A stretch of 64,000 nt of DNA, taken from the NCBI RefSeq assembly GCF_001307295.1, contig NZ_CP012700.1:375001-439000 (forward strand). Direction: 5' to 3'. Both the position numbers and the translations under genes were made by a program. Positions 27,640-35,848 of this stretch are shown here, one piece after another (the stretch's first letter is position 1; every line of letters starts with the position of its first letter). This DNA comes from Sphingopyxis macrogoltabida. Lineage in GTDB: Bacteria > Pseudomonadota > Alphaproteobacteria > Sphingomonadales > Sphingomonadaceae. The notes under the pieces are model-generated. The model had not been told where the DNA came from, ran no database searches, and was given only the letters and a program-made list of their open reading frames with translations.

Positions 27640-28719
27640 ATGGCGGAGACACCGAAACCGGACGTTATCGCGAGCGTGATGCGGGCGACCAAGCCGGACT
27701 TTACCGATATAGACCCGGCGGACATTGCCCGCTTCCTGGCACAGCAGCCGGACATCGCGGGGCCGGTGGAAATCGCCAATGTTCGCGGTGGCGGCGCCAA
27801 TGCGGGCGCGTCGAGCGGCGTTGTCGTGTTCGATGCAATATTGGAGGGCAAGGTCGAGCCGCTCGTGTTGCGCTATGCGCCGCTCCGCAACGAGGGCCGC
27901 ATATTCTTCGACTATGGCATCAGGCAGCAATATGAACTGCAGGCGCGTCTGGCCGATGCCGGGCTTGCGGTTCCGCGCGCGCGCTGGATCGATCCCGACG
28001 GCGCCGTGCTCGGGCTGCCGGGCTTCATCATGGAGAAGGTCGAAGGCGATGTCGCGCACGCGTCGCCCTTCAGCGCCGGGCTGATCGGCGACGCGGCGCC
28101 CGATGTGCGCGAGCGGCGGATCGCATCGATTTTCCGGGCCCTGGGCAGCGTGCATGGCGCCGACTGGCAAGGCAGCGCGGTCGCGTCCTGCGTTCGCCAG
28201 GCTGCGGGCCGGACCCATTTCGAACGCTATATCAACTGGTATTGGGAAACCGTCGAGTGGGTGCAGCCGCCGCATCGCGAGCGGCTCGAGCGGTTGCGGT
28301 CCTGGCTGTTTGCGAACCAGCCCGATATTCATCATGATGACCTGGCGCTGATCCATGGCGATCCAAGTCTCGGCAATTACATGCTCGAAGGCGACGAGGT
28401 ACGCGCGATCATCGACTGGGAACTCGCGGGTATCGTTGCTCCGGCTTACGACATTGCCATGCAATGTATGGCAAATTCCTATTATCGAGCTGTGTCGGCG
28501 CCCGAAGTCGCCGCCAGGATTCCCGATGACGCGAGCTGGGTGGCCCATTATGAAAGCGTGACGGGTCGCAGGGTCGAGCATTTCGAGTTTTTCCGCAGGG
28601 CGGTGACGCTGCCGCTTCTGGTCGTCCAACTGTCGATGTCGCGCAATTTTCCCGATGGTCTGCGCGATGAATTCCTCGCTGGTATGGAAGCGATTTGGGC
28701 GGTTGGGGAGGGCCGTTAA
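27640..28719 (+). CDS. APH/ACAD10-type phosphotransferase (kinase 4)
   Basis: A 359-residue kinase-like protein with a full catalytic loop LIHGDPSLGNYML and metal site AIIDWELAGIVAPAYDI. The N-lobe has GANAGASSGVVVFDA (nucleotide loop region) and PLVLRYAP. It begins eight bases after the receptor stop, with no room for its own promoter, and is followed by the Lrp/AsnC pair. That a receptor and a kinase of this family share a transcript twice in this window suggests the kinase modifies the imported compound or an early CoA derivative of it. Inference only. Confidence 0.85.
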   Translation: MAETPKPDVIASVMRATKPDFTDIDPADIARFLAQQPDIAGPVEIANVRGGGANAGASSGVVVFDAILEGKVEPLVLRYAPLRNEGRIFFDYGIRQQYELQARLADAGLAVPRARWIDPDGAVLGLPGFIMEKVEGDVAHASPFSAGLIGDAAPDVRERRIASIFRALGSVHGADWQGSAVASCVRQAAGRTHFERYINWYWETVEWVQPPHRERLERLRSWLFANQPDIHHDDLALIHGDPSLGNYMLEGDEVRAIIDWELAGIVAPAYDIAMQCMANSYYRAVSAPEVAARIPDDASWVAHYESVTGRRVEHFEFFRRAVTLPLLVVQLSMSRNFPDGLRDEFLAGMEAIWAVGEGR

Positions 28720-28854
28720 GCCGGAGCCGCCCAAGTCCGTGCTCGGCTCCGGGAATTGCGAGCAAACTTCCGGGCTGGCGTGCTGCGCTGACAACCGATA
28801 CGGAGACGTGGCCGGCATCCGCCGGAGCGGGCTAACTGGAAACGGGCGATATCC

Positions 28855-29322
28855 ATGAGCAGCGACATCCTCGACGATCTCAATCGGGCGATCATTGCCG
28901 CGCTTCAGGAAAATCCGAGCAGAACGAACAAGGACATCGGGGAAACACTCGGCGTTTCCGAACCTACTGTGGCGAACCGGATCCGGGCGCTCGAAGATGC
29001 CAATATCCTGCGCGTCATGATGCAGCGCGATATGCGCGCTCTGGGTTATTCGGTGTTCGCTTTGGTCGATCTCAATGTTGAAGGCCGCACGCCCGAAAAT
29101 GTCGCTGAAGACCTCGCCAAGCTCGATGCATGCACCAGTGTTTCGGTGGCGATGAGCAGCCCGGACATCTTCGCCAATATAAATGCGCCCGATGGCGCTG
29201 CGCTCCAGCGGATCGTCGACGAGCAGATTGCGAAGATCGAAGGCATCGCCTCCTACGAGGTCAATACGGCGCTGGAGATCGTGAAACTGGATCCCCGCTT
29301 TGGCAAGCTGGGATCCGAATGA
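28855..29322 (+). CDS. Lrp/AsnC-family regulator 1
   Basis: A 155-residue regulator. The N-terminal winged helix contains LNRAIIAALQENPSRTNKDI and the recognition helix SEPTVANRIRALED. The C-terminal half is a RAM-type ligand and oligomerisation domain (SVFALVDLNVEGRTPEN). The family controls amino-acid or catabolic genes and usually forms octamers. It overlaps the next regulator gene by four bases. The amidohydrolase with D-aminoacylase similarity just downstream on the other strand could be one target. Confidence 0.9.
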   Translation: MSSDILDDLNRAIIAALQENPSRTNKDIGETLGVSEPTVANRIRALEDANILRVMMQRDMRALGYSVFALVDLNVEGRTPENVAEDLAKLDACTSVSVAMSSPDIFANINAPDGAALQRIVDEQIAKIEGIASYEVNTALEIVKLDPRFGKLGSE

Positions 29323-29783
29323 TGCGCCTCGATGATCTGGACCAGCGTATCATTGGCCTCCTCGCCGAAGATGCGCGCATCAGTAACCGCGAAGCGGCGC
29401 GCCTGTTGGGTATCTCGGACACTGCGGTCCGTAAACGCCTGAAGAAGCTGTCCGATTCGGGCGCTGCGAAGATCACGGCGGTGGCTGATTCAGCCGCGTT
29501 GGGAATGACCACCGCTGTTCTGGTGCGGGTTCAGACATCTCCCGAAACGGCGCGCGACGTGGTCGAGGCGATGGCCAGTTTCGACGAAGTGAGTTTTGCT
29601 GCCTTGATGACAGGACGCTTCAATATCGTTCTGCTCGTGGCGGCGCAAAGTCGTCAGGCCGTGGCAGATATTATTCACATGCATTTACGGCGGCGATCCG
29701 GCGTACACCGGGTAGAAACGGTCGAGATCGTCTCGGTCGCCAAGCACAATCTCGATATCGCCCTGGTCTCCAGAAAACGCTGA
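29319..29783 (+). CDS. Lrp/AsnC-family regulator 2
   Basis: A 154-residue regulator starting inside the stop of regulator 1 (ATGA overlap). The winged helix has LDQRIIGLLAEDARISNREA and SDTAVRKRLKKLSDSG; the RAM domain contains ALMTGRFNIVLLVAAQSR. It is a diverged homologue of regulator 1, not a recent duplicate. Translational coupling suggests the two are made in equal amounts and may form mixed oligomers. A second ATG directly follows the first, so the start is uncertain by one codon. Confidence 0.9.
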   Translation: MMRLDDLDQRIIGLLAEDARISNREAARLLGISDTAVRKRLKKLSDSGAAKITAVADSAALGMTTAVLVRVQTSPETARDVVEAMASFDEVSFAALMTGRFNIVLLVAAQSRQAVADIIHMHLRRRSGVHRVETVEIVSVAKHNLDIALVSRKR

Positions 29784-29841
29784 CCCCACCCGGCCGAGGT
29801 GCCGGGACTCGGGCTCACGGGCTCCGCACTAGCGACCCTGT

Positions 29842-29868
29842 GGAAGGGGACGGCCTGCGCCCCCTTCC
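29842..29868. terminator. Hairpin between convergent regulator and amidohydrolase
   Basis: GGAAGGGG and CCCCTTCC form an 8-bp stem around an 11-base loop, between genes ending at 29783 (plus) and 29881 (minus). Confidence 0.55.
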
Positions 29869-29880
29869 GGAGATTCACTA

Positions 29881-31644
29881 TCATTCTGCGGCGATCGCCA
29901 TTGGATGCATCAGCTGCTCATCCATGTCGGCACCGCCCGACCCGACCAGTCGGCCCGGTGTCGCACCAGTGCACTCGGTGCCATTGACGAAGGTCGTCTC
30001 GCCATTCACCATCACCCGCTCGATGCCCTGGGGCTTGCAGACGCGCCGCCAGTCGCCATCGGGAAGATCATGGGCGATCTCATATTTGAGCCGCGGATAG
30101 TCGAGCGCCTCATAGTCGTAGATGAAAAGATCGGCCGCTTGCCCCGCTGCCAGCGTGCCCCGGTTGTGGAGTCCGAGCACTTCTGCCGGAACCGCGCTGA
30201 GCTTGTAGTGCATTTCCTCAAGCGTCATCAGCCCGGTCTCGCGAACCATCCAGATGATCGCGTCCGTCGAATATTGACCGCCAGCCCAGAATTTCACATG
30301 CGCTCCGCCGTCCGAGGTTCCCGGAATGGTGAACGGATGTTTGAGAACCTGTGCGACTTTCTCGTCGTCAAAGCTCATGCCTTCGGCCACGAGGAAATCG
30401 CTGTCGGCATTGGTATCGACCACGATATCCATAAACACGTCGATCGTGGGCCGATTGCCAACGGCGGCCGCGATTTCGCCGACCGACTTGCCTTCATACT
30501 GGTTCCATGGGGCGACGCCGCAAGCGTCGTTCAGGACATAATGCTCGAGCGGTCCGCCGGCCGGTGCGAGCAGTTCAGGCCTGTACACGTTGCGCAAGCG
30601 CGTGCGATAATCCTCGTCCGCCGCTTTTGCGACTTTTGCCGCGCGATCGCCCGCGAAGGTGAATTCGCGGAACTCGGGGATGATGTTCCAGATATCCCAG
30701 TCCATCGGTTTGAATTCGTTCCAGCCGCGCGTGGTCAGGGTCTGGGTGAAGATTTCCAGCCCCTCTTCCCGCGCCTTGTCGACCAGAGCGAGGACTTCCT
30801 CATGATAAGTGGGCAGAAAGTCGTTGACGATGACGACATTGTGGAGGACGGGCCGGCCCGACACCCGTGCAACCTCTAGCGCGATCTCACCGAAGCGCGC
30901 ACCCGGGGTATCGACGAGGGCCTGGATCGAGCCTTCGCCGCGCTCGCGAAGCACTTCCGCGAGCGCCAGAATGTCCTCGCGGCTCATCGTGTCGCTCGGC
31001 ATCGGGGTGCCGTCACAGTCGATGTGGGTGTTATGCTCGCCCTGGTAGGAAAAGCCGAAGCCGATTGCGCCCGCGTCCATGGCGGCGTGCAGTTCCTGCT
31101 TCATGCGCTCCCGCTCTTCCGCAGTTGCCGGACGGCTTTTCGCTGCTTCGAGGCCCATCACATAGATTAGGAGCGGATTGAGGGGAACATAGCTGGCGAC
31201 GTTGACCCCCTTGGGCACCCGCTTGAGATGCTCGATCCATTCGGGGAAGCTGACCCAGTCCCAGCCGAGCGCTGTCCGCATCGCATTTACGGGAACCTGT
31301 TCGGTGGTCTCCATCATCTGCATGTAGCGCTCCCGGTCCTGCGGATGGCAGGGGGCAAAGCCAAAACCGCAATTCCCCACGCCGATTGTCGTGGTGCCAT
31401 GCCAGCCAGAGTTTGTGGCATAGGGATCCCAGTGCAGTTGAGCGTCATAATGCGTATGGGCGTCGATCACCCCCGGCGCGACGATCTTCCCGGTGCCGTC
31501 GATGACATCGCTCGCGTCGCCGCTGATCCCGGCGCCAATGTCCGTTATGATCCCGTCTTTGATTCCGATATCGCCCACGAACCGCGGCGAGCCCGTGCCA
31601 TCGACGATCGTGCCACCTTTGATGAGCGTGTCAAACTTAGGCAT
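29881..31644 (-). CDS. N-acyl-D-amino-acid deacylase-family amidohydrolase
   Basis: A 587-residue amidohydrolase of the D-aminoacylase group. HTHYDAQLHWDP carries the first metal HxH; GVGNCGFGFAPC is the characteristic cysteine block of N-acyl-D-amino-acid deacylases; GTSDGGAHVKFW gives the catalytic aspartate. Sphingomonads have many such long members located in catabolic islands, where they probably open amide or lactam bonds in non-peptide substrates. GGGAG six bases before 31644 fixes the start; 15 further in-frame codons upstream lack such support. The upstream region shows AT-rich ATCTATATTATGC-type promoter sequence. Confidence 0.85.
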   Translation of the reverse strand: MPKFDTLIKGGTIVDGTGSPRFVGDIGIKDGIITDIGAGISGDASDVIDGTGKIVAPGVIDAHTHYDAQLHWDPYATNSGWHGTTTIGVGNCGFGFAPCHPQDRERYMQMMETTEQVPVNAMRTALGWDWVSFPEWIEHLKRVPKGVNVASYVPLNPLLIYVMGLEAAKSRPATAEERERMKQELHAAMDAGAIGFGFSYQGEHNTHIDCDGTPMPSDTMSREDILALAEVLRERGEGSIQALVDTPGARFGEIALEVARVSGRPVLHNVVIVNDFLPTYHEEVLALVDKAREEGLEIFTQTLTTRGWNEFKPMDWDIWNIIPEFREFTFAGDRAAKVAKAADEDYRTRLRNVYRPELLAPAGGPLEHYVLNDACGVAPWNQYEGKSVGEIAAAVGNRPTIDVFMDIVVDTNADSDFLVAEGMSFDDEKVAQVLKHPFTIPGTSDGGAHVKFWAGGQYSTDAIIWMVRETGLMTLEEMHYKLSAVPAEVLGLHNRGTLAAGQAADLFIYDYEALDYPRLKYEIAHDLPDGDWRRVCKPQGIERVMVNGETTFVNGTECTGATPGRLVGSGGADMDEQLMHPMAIAAE

Positions 31645-31853
31645 CCCATTCTCCCATCTCTCTGTGTTGCTCGACATTATGGTCGGCATTTGGTTCTCAA
31701 ATTCGACAAAAATGATGCAAGTATCTATATTATGCGATCCACCATTGAGTCAAATATAATGGGAAATGATGTCATGGCCGGTCTGGACTGTCTTGATGGC
31801 GTTTCGACCCTCCCTTTGCGCGAAAGGGGCAGGCCGATGCGCCGACGGGATGC

Positions 31854-32645
31854 TCAAACCGCGGTGTAGCCACCATCGACGATGAACTCGGAACCCGTGA
31901 TGTAGCGTGCGCCGTCGCTTGCCAAGAACGCGACCAACGGCGCGATGTCATCGACATTGCCCATCCGGCCCACGGGAATCTTGCTGTTCCATGCGGCAAC
32001 AACCTGCTCCACCCACGCTGGTTCGCCGTTCGCGGCGGTAGGTCTCTCGTGATGGGCGCCGAGCCTGGTTGCCGTCGGACCCGGCAACACTGTATTCACT
32101 CTTACGGCACGCTCGGCCAGTTCGACCGCGACAGCCTTGCTCAACATACGGATTGCGCCCTTGCTCGCGCTATAAGCGGCATAACGGTCCCCTGCCACCG
32201 TCCCATAGATTGATGAGATATTGACGATGGCGGCGGTTGACGTGCCGTCCGCCTGACGACGCATCGACAAAAGCGGCAGTGCCATCTGCATCCCCATGAA
32301 CGGACCCTCGACATTGATCCGATATTGCCTTCTCAGATCGTCGAGAGGAGCGGTCGCAAAAGGCGTGTCGAGCATGATGCCGGCGTTGTTCACGAGAATG
32401 TCGAGCCGGCCGAGCTTTTCGGCGAAGCCGATCGCCGTCTCCCAATCGGCTTCGCTTGTCACGTCATGCCGGCAGGCGTGCGTTCCCTTGGTGCCATCGC
32501 ACCACTCAAGGCGAGAGGCATCGATATCGGTCGCAAGTACCTCGGCGCCGGCGGCAAGCAATTGCTTTTCCACGGCAAGGCCTATCCCGCTTCCCGCGCC
32601 CGTCACGATCGCAACGCGGCCCTCCAATTCGATCGAATTCACCAT
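31854..32645 (-). CDS. SDR-family oxidoreductase
   Basis: A classical short-chain dehydrogenase of about 263 residues. The dinucleotide motif is TGAGSGIG, then NNAGIM and the catalytic Ser-Tyr-Lys set (SSIYGTVAGDRYAAYSASKG). An aspartate after the second strand (ATDIDASRLE) favours NAD(H). It closes with ITGSEFIVDGGY. GGAGG before the start allows either the ATG at 32645 or the GTG one codon later. It probably oxidises a secondary alcohol of the degraded compound. It is divergent from the kinase 5 operon, sharing the regulatory region with its ATTAATT site. Confidence 0.9.
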   Translation of the reverse strand: MVNSIELEGRVAIVTGAGSGIGLAVEKQLLAAGAEVLATDIDASRLEWCDGTKGTHACRHDVTSEADWETAIGFAEKLGRLDILVNNAGIMLDTPFATAPLDDLRRQYRINVEGPFMGMQMALPLLSMRRQADGTSTAAIVNISSIYGTVAGDRYAAYSASKGAIRMLSKAVAVELAERAVRVNTVLPGPTATRLGAHHERPTAANGEPAWVEQVVAAWNSKIPVGRMGNVDDIAPLVAFLASDGARYITGSEFIVDGGYTAV

Positions 32646-32753
32646 CACCTCCATGATCGAAAACTGAGAAGCGCCATCGAGCCAATCGACGGCGTCGCGC
32701 AAATTGCGCGCGCGCTTCCGTGCTTCGCCGCCATTCGCGCCTCCGGATTGGCA

Positions 32754-32801
32754 TTGACATGCGCGGCCGTCAAATGCGATTATACAAGCAATTAATTAAA
32801 T
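32754..32801 (+). promoter_or_regulatory. Promoter and operator of the kinase 5 operon
   Basis: TTGACA (32754-32759), an 18-base spacer and GATTAT (32778-32783) make a reasonable sigma-70 promoter. GCAATTAATTAAAT (32788-32801) follows at the expected start point, where a bound repressor would block transcription. CGGAGG precedes the GTG start at 32815. Confidence 0.55.
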
Positions 32802-32814
32802 ATCGGAGGGCGCG

Positions 32815-33840
32815 GTGGAGGGTGTCGATCTTGTTTCGCTTGATCGCTGGATGGAAGCCCGGAGCCTTGGAAGTGGCTCGATTTCCGGCGTCCGGCTTCT
32901 GGCTGGCGGAACCCAGAATATTCTCCTCCGCTTCCATCGCGGGCCGTCCGAATTTGTTCTCCGCCGGCCGCCGCCGGTCCTGCGCGCGGGATCCAATGAG
33001 ACGATGCGCCGCGAAATGCGCGTCCTCGAGGCACTGCGCGGTAGCGATGTTCCTCACCCTGGCTTCATCGCCGGATCTAGCGACGAGACGATCCTTGGCG
33101 CTGCTTTCTATCTCATGCAGCCGGTCGATGGCTTCAACCCGATGTCCGGGCTCCCCGCCTTGCACGCTCGCGAGCCGCTGCTGCGCCGCCGCATGGGCCT
33201 CGCCGTGGTCGAGGCGATCGCCGCACTCGGCGCGCTCGATTATCGGGCGGTCGGCCTCGCGGATTTTGGAAAGCCCGAGAATTTCCTGGAACGCCAGGTG
33301 GGGCGTTGGCGCCGCCAGCTTGAAAGCTATGCCGATCTAGCCGGGTGGCCGGGGCCTGGCGCCATCCCGGGGGTGGACGCGGTGGCGGCCTGGCTCGATC
33401 GCCATCGCCCAAGCGCATTTCAACCGGGGATCATCCACGGAGATGCGCATCTTGCAAATGTGATGATCCGGCCGGACAGCGGGGAACTCGCAGCCCTCGT
33501 TGATTGGGAATTGAGCACGATTGGCGACCCCCTGCTCGACCTCGGCTGGCTGATCGCGACATGGCCGACCGATGGCTCATCCTTCGCCACGGACGCCATG
33601 GCAAATCAGCTCACCGATCTTGCATCTCCTGCCGACCTCGCGGCGCATTACGCAGCGTCAAGCGGCCGGGATCTCGCGGCTCTCGACTGGTACATCGTGC
33701 TCGCCTGCTACAAGTTGGGCATCATTCTGGAAGGGAGCTTTGCGCGGGCCTGTGCCGGAAAGGCGCCGCGAGAAACCGGCGAACGGCTTCACGCGCACAC
33801 GCTCGCTCTGTTCGAGCGCGCCCTCAGCATCATTCGTTGA
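32815..33840 (+). CDS. ACAD10/LvaA-like phosphotransferase (kinase 5)
   Basis: A 341-residue kinase and the member of the set closest to the kinase domain of ACAD10/11 and bacterial LvaA. It has FVLRRPPPVLRAGS, REMRVLEALRGSDVPHP, the catalytic IIHGDAHLANVMI and ALVDWELSTIGDPLLDLGWL. In the established pathway this domain phosphorylates 4-hydroxyacyl-CoA, and a partner acyl-CoA-dehydrogenase-like enzyme then removes phosphate to give enoyl-CoA. Here the partner-like gene at 34616 is two genes downstream, with an SDR between. The start is GTG, ten bases after CGGAGG. It is the first gene of a tight operon to 36886. Confidence 0.88.
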   Translation: MEGVDLVSLDRWMEARSLGSGSISGVRLLAGGTQNILLRFHRGPSEFVLRRPPPVLRAGSNETMRREMRVLEALRGSDVPHPGFIAGSSDETILGAAFYLMQPVDGFNPMSGLPALHAREPLLRRRMGLAVVEAIAALGALDYRAVGLADFGKPENFLERQVGRWRRQLESYADLAGWPGPGAIPGVDAVAAWLDRHRPSAFQPGIIHGDAHLANVMIRPDSGELAALVDWELSTIGDPLLDLGWLIATWPTDGSSFATDAMANQLTDLASPADLAAHYAASSGRDLAALDWYIVLACYKLGIILEGSFARACAGKAPRETGERLHAHTLALFERALSIIR

Positions 33841-33849
33841 AAAGGAAAG

Positions 33850-34590
33850 ATGATGATCGACGATACCGATTTTAGCGGACGCAATATTCTCGTCGTCGGC
33901 GGATCGAGCGGGATCGGCAACGGCATAGCCCAAGGGTTTCGCGCCCGCGGCGCCAATGTTCATATCTGGGGGACGCGCGCCTCTGCGTCCGACTACAGCG
34001 CCGATGAAGGGTCCGACCTTGAAGGACTGGGCTATCATTGCGTCGATGTCGGGACGCCCGAGGCTATCGAGACGGCGGAGATTCCCTTCGACACGCTGGA
34101 CTCCCTCATTTTGTCGCAGGGAACCGTATTATATCGGCGCCAGGAGTTCGAGCGCGAAGGGTGGGATCGTGTCATGGCGGTCAATATCGACAGCCTGATG
34201 CATTGCGCGCGCAAGTTCCGGCCACTGCTTTCGGCGTCCGGCGGGTCGATTATTATCGTGAGCTCGACGTCCGGCTTGCGCGGCAATATCGGAAACCCGG
34301 CTTATGCCGCGTCCAAAGCGGCCGCGATCAGTCTGACCAAAACGCTGGGCCAGGCTTTTGCCGGTGACGGGATTCGGGTGAATGGTCTCGCTCCGGGGCT
34401 CGTCGATACCAAATTGACACGGATCACGACCCAGAATTCCGCTCGTCTCGACGGCGCGCTCGCCACGATCGCGCAGCGACGCATGGGGACGCCCGCCGAT
34501 ATGGCGGGTGCCGCCATATTCCTCGCATCCCCGCTCGCTTCCTACGTCACCGGCCACACGCTGGTCGTCGATGGTGGCCTGACGCTCTGA
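33850..34590 (+). CDS. SDR-family oxidoreductase
   Basis: A 246-residue short-chain dehydrogenase. GGSSGIGNGIAQGF is the cofactor loop, and SSTSGLRGNIGNPAYAASKA holds Ser, Tyr and Lys of the active site. It closes with VTGHTLVVDGGLTL. Arginine and tryptophan after the second strand (HIWGTRAS) suggest NADP(H). It lies nine bases after kinase 5 and 25 bases before the ACAD11-like gene. A keto/hydroxy interconversion at the gamma carbon, producing the hydroxyl that kinase 5 phosphorylates, would fit the context, as 4-ketoacyl reduction does in levulinate breakdown. Confidence 0.9.
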   Translation: MMIDDTDFSGRNILVVGGSSGIGNGIAQGFRARGANVHIWGTRASASDYSADEGSDLEGLGYHCVDVGTPEAIETAEIPFDTLDSLILSQGTVLYRRQEFEREGWDRVMAVNIDSLMHCARKFRPLLSASGGSIIIVSSTSGLRGNIGNPAYAASKAAAISLTKTLGQAFAGDGIRVNGLAPGLVDTKLTRITTQNSARLDGALATIAQRRMGTPADMAGAAIFLASPLASYVTGHTLVVDGGLTL

Positions 34591-34615
34591 TTTGCCATTC
34601 TGACAGGAGATACAC

Positions 34616-35839
34616 ATGCAGTTCGAACATAGCGAAAAGGTCCGTGACCTCCTGCAGAGGGTCGAAACGTTCATGGATGCGCATATCTACCCCAATGAGG
34701 AAGAGTATTACCACTTCATCCACGACCAGAGGAATCTGTGGCAGGAGTGGCCTGGAATGCCCGCCCTCAAGGCCGAGGCGCGTGCTCAGGGCTTGTGGAA
34801 CCTCTTCCTCCCACACGAATATGGCCGCTTCTCGCCCGGGCTCAGCAATCTTGAATATGCTCCACTTGCCGAGGTGATGGGCCGATCGCCGTGGTCGAGC
34901 CAGGTGTTCAATTGCTCCGCGCCCGACACGGGCAATATGGAAGTGCTCGCGAAATTCGGGACCCCCGATCAGCAGCAGCAGTGGCTTCAGCCCCTGCTCG
35001 ACGGGGAGATTCGCTCGGCCTATGTGATGACCGAGCCGCAGGTCGCCTCATCCGATGCCACCAATCTTGAGCTGTCCATCAAGCCCGACGGCGACGACTA
35101 TGTCATCAACGGCCGGAAGTGGTGGATTTCGAATGCGATGCACCCCGATTGCGCGATCTTCATCGTGATGGGAAAGACCGACTTCGATGCTCCCCGCCAT
35201 GCCCAACATTCGCAGATCCTCGTGCCGCGAGATACGGCAGGGATCACGGTCGTGCGCAACCAGACCGTCTTCGGATCGATGAACTCGCCGGGCGGCGAGT
35301 GCGAACTGCGCTTCGACAATGTACGCGTACCGAAGGAAAATCTCATTCTTGGTGAGGGGCGGGGGTTCGAGATCGCGCAAGGGCGTCTCGGGCCGGGACG
35401 TATTCACCACTGCATGCGTTCGATCGGCCAGGCGCAGCGCGCGCTCGAGATCATGGCGCGCCGCGCGGACAGCCGCGTCGCTTTTGGAAAGAAGCTCGCC
35501 GATCAAAGTAGCATCCGCCAGGACGTCGCACGCAGCTTCTGTGAAATCGAGATGTCGCGCCTGCTCACGCTCAAGGCTGCCGACGCCATGGACCGCTATG
35601 GCAACAAGGTTGCCAAGGATCTGATCGCGGCCATCAAGGTGATCGCTCCGCAAATGGCGCAAACCGTCGCGGATCGGGCCATCCAGGTTCATGGCGGAAT
35701 GGGCGTAAGCGACGACACCCCGATCGCCTACTTCTTCACCCTCAATCGCTATCTGCGCATCGCGGACGGTCCCGACGAGGTGCACATGTCGCAGCTCGGG
35801 AAGCAGAAGATCGCCGAATATTCGGCGATGGCGAAGTAG
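34616..35839 (+). CDS. ACAD11/LvaC-like acyl-CoA dehydrogenase family protein
   Basis: A 407-residue member of the acyl-CoA dehydrogenase family with N-terminal helical, beta and C-terminal helical domains. YVMTEPQVASSDATN is the FAD/substrate block, and GPGRIHHCMRSIGQAQRALE is diagnostic of the ACAD10/11-type branch. At the position where MCAD has the catalytic Glu of YEGT it reads ADGPDEVH, with Asp. This branch is reported to eliminate phosphate from 4-phosphoacyl-CoA rather than oxidise acyl-CoA. Together with kinase 5 and the SDR it forms a split version of the fused human ACAD10/11 layout. The start follows ACAGGAGAT. Confidence 0.88.
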   Translation: MQFEHSEKVRDLLQRVETFMDAHIYPNEEEYYHFIHDQRNLWQEWPGMPALKAEARAQGLWNLFLPHEYGRFSPGLSNLEYAPLAEVMGRSPWSSQVFNCSAPDTGNMEVLAKFGTPDQQQQWLQPLLDGEIRSAYVMTEPQVASSDATNLELSIKPDGDDYVINGRKWWISNAMHPDCAIFIVMGKTDFDAPRHAQHSQILVPRDTAGITVVRNQTVFGSMNSPGGECELRFDNVRVPKENLILGEGRGFEIAQGRLGPGRIHHCMRSIGQAQRALEIMARRADSRVAFGKKLADQSSIRQDVARSFCEIEMSRLLTLKAADAMDRYGNKVAKDLIAAIKVIAPQMAQTVADRAIQVHGGMGVSDDTPIAYFFTLNRYLRIADGPDEVHMSQLGKQKIAEYSAMAK

Positions 35840-35848
35840 GAGGCCGGC

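Noticed and set aside
25994..27652. 552-codon minus-strand frame
   Set aside because: Antisense to island receptor 2; no motif and no ribosome-binding site.
16534..33840. Aminoglycoside resistance genes
   Set aside because: The five phosphotransferases share the superfamily loop, but their DWEL/DFEM metal motifs and CoA-catabolic context match the ACAD10/LvaA branch rather than antibiotic kinases.
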